A stretch of DNA of 32,279 nucleotides, from assembly GCA_003697105.1 (NCBI GenBank), contig RFFQ01000105.1, positions 1 through 32,279 of the forward strand. Direction: 5' to 3'. Position numbers and translations under genes: made by a program. Source of the DNA: Gemmatimonadota bacterium. GTDB taxonomy: Bacteria; 4572-55; J002. Positions 25,907 to 32,279 of the stretch are shown here, piece by piece (the first letter of the stretch is position 1; every line of letters begins with the position of its first letter). The notes under the pieces were generated by a model that had not been told where the DNA came from, did no database searches, and saw nothing but the letters and a program-made list of their open reading frames with translations.

Positions 25907-27148
25907 TCAAAACACTTTTTTGGTGCAGAGGTCTTCGATCCATGCCAGATAGCGTTCCAGATGAGTGTTTTCAGACCATAACTGACGGAGGGCTTGGTAG
26001 CCATTTTTGCCGAATTGGTGGCGCAAGGTGTCCTGAGTATAAAGGCGCTTCATCGCTTGAATCAATTCGGCTTCGGTGCGGAAGATCAAACCACCCTGAC
26101 TTTGGTGGACAAGTTCCGGAAGGGGTCCCCGATCCCGCACAATCACCGGTGTTTTGCTGGAAAAGGCTTCCATCACCACAAAACCAAACGTTTCATAAAA
26201 GAGCGAAGGGACAATCAGGGCAACGGCGTGGCGGTACAATTCGATCAACTCGGCGTAACTTTTTAAGCCTAAAAACCGGACATTTTCCAATCCGGCGGCA
26301 ATGGATTTCAACTGTGGCAGGGCGGGACCCGTCCCCGCAACGTGAAGTTCTATCTCTGGAAAATGTGCCATGACGGGGATTACGGTGTGAAAACCCTTTT
26401 CTTTGATCATGCGCCCCACCAGCAAAAAATAAGGACGATGGTGTTCTCCTGATAGTTCCGCGTACGTCTGTTGAACCCACTCTTCCGGTAAGAAGTACGG
26501 CAGATGGATCATGTGAGGGTGGCGGATTCCCCGATCATGGTGCTGGTTGCGGGCATGTTTGCTGGGGAAAATCAGCCCATCCAGATGGGCAAGTGCCTGG
26601 TTAACCCGGTGGAGAGAGCGCCAAAATTGAGGTGGGCGCTTGGCGTAGAGGGTGCAGCGGATACACTGCGGCTGCTGGCAGACTTCCCGATTCAATTTCC
26701 AGAGAAGGCTGAGCGGGCAAGTTAGCCAATGCTCATGTGCCGTCATGATTTTAACGGTTGAAGAAGATAAAGGCAATGCCAGCAGTTCTAAGCCACCAAT
26801 GAGCGAGATATTATGGAAATGCACCACATCAAATCGGGACTGATTCAAAATGTGTTGAACCGGTTGGCGGTATGCACCCAAACCCCCAGTTTGATGAGCC
26901 CATATTTGATTGAGGAGCGGAAATCGTGTTTGTAAGGCATGAAGTTTTAAGCCTGCCGGTGGAGTATACTCCCGGCCCGGATGATCGCCACGCAACACCT
27001 CGTAAGCATCACGGCAATAAATAATTGTGACCTCGTGACCTCGCCGGAGGAGCGCCCGGCTCAAATGATCCACATATCCGGCGTCTCCCCCAAAGCTGTG
27101 TGTGCCAAAAAAAGTGGTAATTAAGCAAAATTTCATGGGAAAATTCAT
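25907..27148 (-). CDS. Glycosyltransferase family 4 (GT-B fold)
   Basis: 413 residues. The N-terminal domain begins 'KFCLITTFFGTHSFGGDAGYVDHL', the usual GT4 glycine loop. The C-terminal donor-binding domain carries 'YFLLVGRMIKEKG' and the EX7E motif, E319 and E327 in YETFGFVVMEAF. A Cys group (C144, C157, C162, C165) in the middle is seen in some GT4 proteins and may bind metal. It transfers a nucleotide-sugar unit with retention; donor and acceptor unknown; cytoplasmic side of the membrane. It lies 3 bases after the GT2 upstream, within one operon. The start could be M1 or M5 (27136); neither has a clear Shine-Dalgarno. Confidence 0.9.
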   Translation of the reverse strand: MNFPMKFCLITTFFGTHSFGGDAGYVDHLSRALLRRGHEVTIIYCRDAYEVLRGDHPGREYTPPAGLKLHALQTRFPLLNQIWAHQTGGLGAYRQPVQHILNQSRFDVVHFHNISLIGGLELLALPLSSSTVKIMTAHEHWLTCPLSLLWKLNREVCQQPQCIRCTLYAKRPPQFWRSLHRVNQALAHLDGLIFPSKHARNQHHDRGIRHPHMIHLPYFLPEEWVQQTYAELSGEHHRPYFLLVGRMIKEKGFHTVIPVMAHFPEIELHVAGTGPALPQLKSIAAGLENVRFLGLKSYAELIELYRHAVALIVPSLFYETFGFVVMEAFSSKTPVIVRDRGPLPELVHQSQGGLIFRTEAELIQAMKRLYTQDTLRHQFGKNGYQALRQLWSENTHLERYLAWIEDLCTKKVF

Positions 27149-27151
27149 GAA

Positions 27152-28045
27152 TTATGGGTCAGGTTTTGATACCAGTGCTTTCCAGCAGGCACGTGCTTCA
27201 CCAAGTATCCATGCGGCTTGTCCGGTAAACTGTACCGGCAGTGTCCACAAAAATCGCCCCATCCAACCACTTTTCACGGTAATAAGCCCGGTTTGTATGA
27301 GCACGTAAAAAGGAAGCAACGGTGAGATTATCAGGTAAAGCACCATTTTTGAGCGTGACCAGCCATAGAATTTGATCCGTTCGCGTAGAAATTCCTGGCC
27401 TCGTATCCAGCGTTCTTGCCAAAGTGATGTCAGATTGCCTTCGTGCCGGTGATAGACAACGGCGCGTGGTTCAAAATAAGGTGGAAATCCCTGCTGGGTG
27501 GCGCGCCAGCTTTGCAACGCATCGCCGGCAAAAATCGACCCGTCGAAGGCACCGAGTTGATCCCACACGCTACGCGAATAGGCGGCATTAGCAGTCGGAG
27601 CAATCGACAGTTTGCCCGCCGGCAAGCCGGGTAATGCCCCAAAAAACTTGCAGAGATGCACACCGTTTTCAAACCAGCTCTTGGTCTGATGACCCATCGC
27701 CACCACAATCACCTGATGACCGTTTTGATAGGCACAGACAAGGCACGTGAGCCAATCCGGGGGATAAGTACAATCCGGATCCGTGAAAACGAGCAGTTCC
27801 CCTTGTGCATGTTCAACTCCGCGATTCCGGGCATCGTGGGGAAAGAGGCGCGTTTTGCTCTGGATAAACGTTACTTCGGGAAATTGTCCGGTGACAATCT
27901 GTGCCGTCCATTCTTCCGGGGAACTGTTGACCACGATCACCTCGAAATCCATAAATTCCTGTTGTTGCAACGATGACAGGCAATCCACAATGGTGTTATT
28001 GGAAAAATAGGCAGGGATAATCACCGAAACGAACGGTTTTTTCAT
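27152..28045 (-). CDS. Glycosyltransferase family 2 (GT-A fold) with C-terminal membrane segment
   Basis: 297 residues. It begins 'FVSVIIPAYFSNNTIVDCLSSL', the standard GT2 nucleotide-binding start, with the DXD motif as D89-P-D91 and the later ED-like acceptor region around 'LGAFDGSIFAGDALQSWRA'. A hydrophobic stretch 'MVLYLIISPLLPFYVLIQTGLI' near 232-255 suggests membrane attachment. It probably adds a sugar to a lipid-linked or surface glycan. The start codon overlaps the upstream stop as ATGA, so it is coupled to the EDH-type gene before it. Confidence 0.9.
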   Translation of the reverse strand: MKKPFVSVIIPAYFSNNTIVDCLSSLQQQEFMDFEVIVVNSSPEEWTAQIVTGQFPEVTFIQSKTRLFPHDARNRGVEHAQGELLVFTDPDCTYPPDWLTCLVCAYQNGHQVIVVAMGHQTKSWFENGVHLCKFFGALPGLPAGKLSIAPTANAAYSRSVWDQLGAFDGSIFAGDALQSWRATQQGFPPYFEPRAVVYHRHEGNLTSLWQERWIRGQEFLRERIKFYGWSRSKMVLYLIISPLLPFYVLIQTGLITVKSGWMGRFLWTLPVQFTGQAAWILGEARACWKALVSKPDP

Positions 28046-29004
28046 TGATTGTTTACCTTTGCGCGGGGAGCATTCAGATCATATCGATTTAAGGCATGTT
28101 CCGCAATCAAAAATTTGTGAATATACCCTATCGCCTCACCCAGCGCACAGACGACAACGTCGATCAGAATTGGGGGTAAGGCGAGCAGACTTTTCCATTG
28201 AAGATCGGGACGATTTCGAAACCCTGAAAATAACCGCCATAAGCGCAGAGCGGGCGCTAACGTCATCACCCCAATACAATATCCCACCCGTTTCAGCTCC
28301 GACAACTGCTTTTGCTTCACTCGATTAACGGCTAAAATATTATGCGCAAAAAAGTGGCATTTCAACATTTCCCATAGATTCTCAAAATTTTCATGGGTGA
28401 CTTCAGCGCGGTCGTCCTGATACATCAACAACCCCTGTTGGTTGCAATATTCCTGCAAGATGAAATCCGGGAAGGGAAGTTGTCCTATCTCCCGTTCGTA
28501 ATCTACTAAAAACGGTCGTTTGTACGAAATATTAAGACTTGCTGTGAGGGTCGTGAGTCCGGCTTTGATAGGCGCACTAAATATTCCGTAATCCGTCAGA
28601 AATTCGGCATAAGCAAAGTAATTTTCAGGGTTGGCACAGTGAAATACATAATTCACCATGACCCACTCTCCGGCTCGATGGGCATCGAGGAGCGCTTCCG
28701 CCCAATGGAGGGACGGGTAGCAATGATCCTCGATAAAAGCGACAACTTCACCCTGCGCAATCCGAAACCCCAAAATTCGAGCCTCCTGAAGCGGCATCTG
28801 TGGTGATTCCCGCCGGTAGCGAATCGGTTGATCTTCAGGTCTGTTCAGTTCCGGTTTGGAGGGCTCTGCCAGATCGACCACGATAATTTCCATCCGGTTG
28901 ATGGCGGTTTGCCGGAGGAGCTGATCCAGCACACGCTGCCCCCGTTGGCGAAGGTCTCCGACGACGATGATCGCGGATAATTCAAGTCGGTGTTGATGTT
29001 TCAT
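28042..29004 (-). CDS. GT2-like glycosyltransferase with EDH motif, copy B
   Basis: 320 residues. GT-A-type opening 'LSAIIVVGDLRQRGQRVLDQLL', then E92-D93-H94 in VAFIEDHCYPSLHWAEA where most GT2 enzymes have DXD. A pair of weak hydrophobic helices lies near the C-terminus. It is a tandem paralogue of the next gene upstream: the first about 100 residues align without gaps, and shared pieces include HFHNILxxNRxK-like and LGEAIGYI/WGESLGYI segments. The acceptor and donor are unknown. The altered metal motif may mean a different metal-binding mode. Gap of 4 bases to the paralogue; ATGA overlap with the ordinary GT2. Confidence 0.82.
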   Translation of the reverse strand: MKHQHRLELSAIIVVGDLRQRGQRVLDQLLRQTAINRMEIIVVDLAEPSKPELNRPEDQPIRYRRESPQMPLQEARILGFRIAQGEVVAFIEDHCYPSLHWAEALLDAHRAGEWVMVNYVFHCANPENYFAYAEFLTDYGIFSAPIKAGLTTLTASLNISYKRPFLVDYEREIGQLPFPDFILQEYCNQQGLLMYQDDRAEVTHENFENLWEMLKCHFFAHNILAVNRVKQKQLSELKRVGYCIGVMTLAPALRLWRLFSGFRNRPDLQWKSLLALPPILIDVVVCALGEAIGYIHKFLIAEHALNRYDLNAPRAKVNNQ

Positions 29005-29008
29005 CGAT

Positions 29009-29968
29009 TCACTTTTTGTCTTTGAGGCGAGGGGTTGAGAGTTCCCAGCGCGTACACCACGTGCTGGCGGATGGCAACCGGTAGATATAACCTAGCGATT
29101 CTCCCCAAGCGGCAATGATATAATCGGTCAGGATCACTGGGAGGGCGGTAAAAAAGTTACCCCATCCCAAGCGCCGACGATGGACAAAAGCCATGAGGCG
29201 TATCAATTTAAGTATCGGTGCGCCGGGGATAACGGCAATGCTGTAAAATAGGCGTCGGGGGAGGCTCCATTGCCACAACTTTGTCCGGTTTGACGCAATA
29301 AGGTGACAGACAATAAAATGGATTTTGACCATATTCGGAAGGTCAATAAAATTATCGTGGCTGGCTTCCGCACGTCCTTCCAAATAAACAGGAATGTCCT
29401 CATGGGCACAATATTCCTGATAGATTACTTCCGGGAAGGGAAGGTCACCATATCGCTGTTCAAAATCAAGTAAAAACTGCTTTTTGAAGGCAATATTGTT
29501 GCACGGTACTCCGGATTGAATCCCTGACGCTGTTGGTGCTTTCGCCATCGCAAAATCAAAAAAGAACGCTTGCCGACTAAGCCAATATTGAGTATTGGCA
29601 TTGTGAAAGGCAAAACCAATGATTGACCAATTGCCAGTCTGATAGGCATCGATCACCGCTTCCGCCCAATTCGGTGATACATAGCAATGATCTTCTACAA
29701 ATGCCACCAAATCACTTTTTGCCAGATGCACTCCCAGCCTTTTCGCGGATGCAAGTGTGAGGTCAGTTGATTCGCGGTGGTAAATTACGCGATCCGGTCG
29801 GCAAATCTGAAGTGGTGCTTCTTCCGGTGGAGCCAGGTCGATGATTATTATTTCTATCGGATCGGTTGTGGTTTGATCTTCCAATGCCCGGATCGACTTC
29901 TGAGCGCGATCTCGTAATTCTCCAATGATCACGATCACCGACAATTTAGGTTTAGGGATTTCCGACAC
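29009..29968 (-). CDS. GT2-like glycosyltransferase with EDH motif, copy A
   Basis: 319 residues, paralogous to the 28042-29004 gene. GT-A-type start 'LSVIVIIGELRDRAQKSIRAL', then E92-D93-H94 in VAFVEDHCYVSPNWAEA, then 'PFPEVIYQEYCAHEDIPVYLEGRAEASHDNF', where copy B has a matching stretch. The start codon is GTG at 29968 with GGAGG nine bases upstream; the overlapping ATG is in another frame. It lies 4 bases after the frameshifted sulfotransferase. Probably two successive, related transfers with copy B, or different specificities after duplication. Confidence 0.82.
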   Translation of the reverse strand: MSEIPKPKLSVIVIIGELRDRAQKSIRALEDQTTTDPIEIIIIDLAPPEEAPLQICRPDRVIYHRESTDLTLASAKRLGVHLAKSDLVAFVEDHCYVSPNWAEAVIDAYQTGNWSIIGFAFHNANTQYWLSRQAFFFDFAMAKAPTASGIQSGVPCNNIAFKKQFLLDFEQRYGDLPFPEVIYQEYCAHEDIPVYLEGRAEASHDNFIDLPNMVKIHFIVCHLIASNRTKLWQWSLPRRLFYSIAVIPGAPILKLIRLMAFVHRRRLGWGNFFTALPVILTDYIIAAWGESLGYIYRLPSASTWCTRWELSTPRLKDKK

Positions 29969-29972
29969 GCTG

Positions 29973-30859
29973 TCATTCCTCCGAAAATATTGACCAGTGG
30001 CTCAGGTCTAAGCCCGTTAATTGTTGAAATTGAATTAAATCGTCTCGATAATAATCGATTAATCGCTGTCGCAGACCATCAGTGATTGCTTGTTTTTTTA
30101 TTTTTTTAGACACGGGTAGATAAAGGATTTTACCCACCTCTCGCCGGAAATCTTCTGACGGAAAAAGACGCAAGGCGATATCCGAATTGCCGATTTTTTC
30201 GAGCTTTACGCCAAGCCGATTCTTCCGGCGTTTATCCTGACGTTGGTACCGCAATTGCCAAAAGTGAGGCGATTTAAACGTGGGATCAACACCCAAAAAC
30301 ATAAATATTTTTTGCAATGTTTCCAGCCGCTGGTGGTAGAGATCATCCGATTTCAGGATCAACATCTGCGATCGATCAAAATGATCCAGATAGGCGCTGA
30401 TCTGCCAAAAATAGCGGGCACGGGAAAGGCAACCTCTGGCATCATCACCGTCCAAGGCACGGAGTATCCATTCATTCAAAGGCAGGTTTGCCCGATTGTG
30501 TGTTTGTTCCTCGTAATATTGGGAGACCAGTCGTGGCAAGGGGTCGCGCACAAGGTAGATTAGCTTGGCATCCGGAATCACCTGCGCGATCCGTTCTGCT
30601 ACACCGGAAAATAACGTGCGGTTACTGTACGCCGGGGAAGATTCACCGTAGATTTTAGCGTTGCTGGTAAAGTGCGATTTGTACCATTTTAACCCCCGAT
30701 TCCAGTTTAGCTCTTTGACAAAAAAGCGGAGTTCCTTGCGCACTGACATCTGGATTTCTGGGTGCTGGCTAAGGTAGTAATACGGGCGGTGGTGCCGCAT
30801 TTTGCCGCCCCGATGATAATCATGTTGGGTAAGTGTCCGTTTTTTTTTCGGAAGATCAT
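29973..30859 (-). pseudogene. Sulfotransferase with a one-base frameshift in its PAPS P-loop
   Basis: The intact body (275 codons from 30800) is a sulfotransferase: 'YYYLSQHPEIQMSVRKELRFF' and the 3'-phosphate-binding segment 'KLIYLVRDPLPRLVSQYYEE'. It lacks the P-loop. The P-loop is present just upstream in another frame: from the ATG at 30859, MIFRKKNGHLPNMIIIGAAK continues as CGTTA and then loses frame at 30783-30785. Adding one base (for example T between 30784 and 30783) restores CGTTALYYYLSQHPEI, a normal family start. The ATG at 30859 is 2 bases after the upstream stop, the right operon spacing. It is therefore a recent loss of function, a phase-variable state or a sequencing error. 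By homology it would transfer sulfate from PAPS to a carbohydrate. Confidence 0.88.
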
Positions 30860-30861
30860 TT

Positions 30862-31878
30862 TTAGTGAAGTTTTGCTTTTAAGTTGGCATAGCGGATCAT
30901 CAAGTGGCTAGGTACCCATTGATGTTTGCAAGTTCTATTCAGACTTTCAAATAGTTTAGTTAGGATGTGGCTTGCCTTCCATGCCAACCGCTGGGTCGAG
31001 GAAATAGGGCGGGTTACACCTTCAATTTCATAGCCGAGCGCGTCCAATTCCGCTTGGGCAACCGACTCAAACAGAATCCGATCCGTCCGGCTCATCTTGG
31101 TTTTCCATTTAAGCGCATTTTGAGAGATGACAGTCTGCTCTGCTACCCGAGGATTCCTACGGGGCTTGAAAAGTCCCGGTGTGTTGTCATAGGGACTGCG
31201 CGTTGGGGTTGTAACCGCATCATTGTAAGGCTCATCTACAAAATCGCAGATGGTTTTCATGATACCCGATACATCCGTGATCAGGTCTTCGTAACGCACC
31301 TGCATATAAGTGCTTGAAGGCAAGGTTTGGCGGGCGTACTCTCCGGCGCGGATAGTCTCTCGCCACAGGAGGGCGGCGGTATAGAGATTACCCAGGGCGG
31401 CGGTATAGAGATTACCCGGACCGGCATGGAACGGTAGCCACGAAAGTGCCACATCGCGCCCGTCACGGTAGATATGGATAACCTTTGCCTGCGGGAAAAT
31501 TTCAACCAGTGTGGGAATGTGCATCACATTCATTGGGGTTTTATCCCCCCAACGGATTTTGCCACGATGAGCCGCAAATGCTCCGTATAACCGGTCGATC
31601 ATCTCGGCAAACCGGCGATCCTCGCGAAAATCTGCCGGGTCAAGGTCTAATTCCCAGCATTTGACCCAGAACAAGTTCAAGATTCGGTTTGCCAGCCGTT
31701 CGGCGTCTGTAGCATCTTTCGGATCACCGAATGCGCGGTAAAATTGGGGGATAAAATTTGATTCCGTAGGAAACGCCAAATGGGGGTGCGATTGGAGTAG
31801 ATCGCGCAACAATGTCGTGCCACTCCGCGGGCAACCAACAATAAAAATGGGGCAGTTTACTTTTTTGGAAAGTGCCAA
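30862..31878 (-). CDS. Sulfotransferase (PAPS-dependent)
   Basis: 338 residues. The PAPS 5'-phosphosulfate loop is CPRSGTT at 16-22, and the 3'-phosphate-binding segment is VIHIYRDGRDVALSW at 133-147. Family context suggests transfer of sulfate to a sugar in the cytoplasm or at the inner membrane. The start is TTG at 31878, with GGAG about 10 bases upstream; no ATG fits before the P-loop. It overlaps the upstream small gene by 22 bases. An exact eight-residue duplication (155-162 and 163-170, GNLYTAAL) follows the 3'-phosphate-binding segment, where one copy would be expected, so activity may be altered. Confidence 0.88.
   Translation of the reverse strand: MALSKKVNCPIFIVGCPRSGTTLLRDLLQSHPHLAFPTESNFIPQFYRAFGDPKDATDAERLANRILNLFWVKCWELDLDPADFREDRRFAEMIDRLYGAFAAHRGKIRWGDKTPMNVMHIPTLVEIFPQAKVIHIYRDGRDVALSWLPFHAGPGNLYTAALGNLYTAALLWRETIRAGEYARQTLPSSTYMQVRYEDLITDVSGIMKTICDFVDEPYNDAVTTPTRSPYDNTPGLFKPRRNPRVAEQTVISQNALKWKTKMSRTDRILFESVAQAELDALGYEIEGVTRPISSTQRLAWKASHILTKLFESLNRTCKHQWVPSHLMIRYANLKAKLH
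31370..31417 (-). repeat. Exact 24-bp tandem duplication inside the sulfotransferase gene
   Basis: Bases 31370-31393 and 31394-31417 are identical. The copies encode GNLYTAAL twice in frame. No third copy or degenerate neighbour is present, so it looks like one recent event. Confidence 0.95.
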
Positions 31879-32204
31879 TTAATAATTTCTCCGTTGATCT
31901 GAAGTGTATCATCATGAATTGTGATGGCAAACGGTTCTCCTGTTAGATTATCCAGCGGTATGTGTTTCATCCCAAGATGGTAACGTAATGCCAGTACGGC
32001 TGATTTTGCCGTTTCTTTGTGCTGGATCAATGGTGTCAGATGGGGGAGACGGCTCCTTAGCAAGCGATAACCCACCGGATTTTCCAACCGCCGTGCCGCG
32101 GCATTCGTTAATTGGCGGTAGTGTTGTTCTAAAATTGTTCGGGCGGATGCCGTTTGATAGCTGGGTCGGCGAACAACCTCAGAACCTGTTTTAAAACTAG
32201 GCAA
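31857..32204 (-). CDS. Small hypothetical protein in the glycan cluster
   Basis: 115 codons from a TTG at 32204; an in-frame TGA lies just upstream, and the next possible starts are inside. It overlaps the preceding gene's end by 8 bases and the sulfotransferase start by 22 bases, as in a packed operon. The protein is basic in the first half (many Arg) and ends in a short beta-like part 'PFAITIHDDTLQINGEIINWHF'. No signal peptide or membrane segment, and I recognise no family. A role as an accessory to the sulfotransferase is only positional inference. Confidence 0.55.
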   Translation of the reverse strand: MPSFKTGSEVVRRPSYQTASARTILEQHYRQLTNAAARRLENPVGYRLLRSRLPHLTPLIQHKETAKSAVLALRYHLGMKHIPLDNLTGEPFAITIHDDTLQINGEIINWHFPKK

Positions 32205-32279
32205 TTTTCTTCAGCATTGGTCTGATCATGCTGATATAAATCATGTTTTCCGTTGTTTTGGGGTCTCGCTCGTAGTCCA
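32197..32279 (-). CDS. C-terminal tail of an unknown gene (runs off right edge)
   Basis: An open frame enters from the right edge and ends at TAG (32199-32197), giving 26 residues ending MIRPMLKKIA. The stop overlaps the next gene's TTG start by 8 bases, matching the operon pattern. Too short to identify. Confidence 0.5.
   Translation of the reverse strand, partial: DYERDPKTTENMIYISMIRPMLKKIA

Noticed and set aside
30800-30861. ATG at 30800 as the natural start of the second sulfotransferase
   Set aside because: It would omit the P-loop, which is present directly upstream in the shifted frame with correct operon spacing.

Overview
The window looks like a chromosomal segment of a Gram-negative, FCB-type bacterium, possibly a Calditrichota/KSB1-like or other candidate lineage. 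Two things point there. The 1756-residue secreted protein at 17761-23031 ends in an NPFNP-type C-terminal domain (Por/T9SS-like or FlgD-like), which is common in the Fibrobacterota-Chlorobiota-Bacteroidota relatives. There are also predicted outer-envelope lipoproteins and a Kdo-8-phosphate-phosphatase-like HAD enzyme, which imply an LPS-type outer membrane. The phylum call is inference. I saw no rRNA, tRNA, CRISPR array or insertion sequence.

Left part (1-12.1 kb). A very large Hpt-repeat protein of the ChpA/PilL type runs off the left edge on the minus strand. It has a strong promoter, a terminator-like leader hairpin and an acidic 'LEDEF' repeat tract. It diverges from a NIF3-family gene. 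A secreted tricorn-like protease and a small CsgG/FlgO-like envelope protein follow on the minus strand. Next come a cupin gene on the plus strand and a rarA-DUF255 pair on the minus strand, coupled by an ATGA overlap.

Middle (12.1-23.1 kb). A KdsC-like phosphatase shares an interleaved divergent promoter region with rarA. A minus-strand group follows: EIIA(Ntr)-like protein and Ig-like lipoprotein, then STAS protein, HAD-IIA phosphatase and an Atg22/UMF1-type transporter. The giant modular surface protein has its own sigma70-type promoter, a leader of about 270 nt ending in a terminator-like hairpin, and a strong intrinsic terminator.

Right part (23.2-32.3 kb). All genes are on the minus strand. 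A MATE/ANK-like membrane protein and an MFS transporter have a probable promoter of their own. Upstream of them is a tightly packed cluster of one GT4, one ordinary GT2, two tandem paralogous GT2-like proteins with an EDH motif, two sulfotransferases, a small unknown protein and the tail of another gene at the right edge. This is best read as a locus for a sulfated cell-surface glycan. It carries two fresh-looking lesions: a one-base frameshift in the P-loop of one sulfotransferase and an exact 24-bp in-frame tandem duplication in the other.
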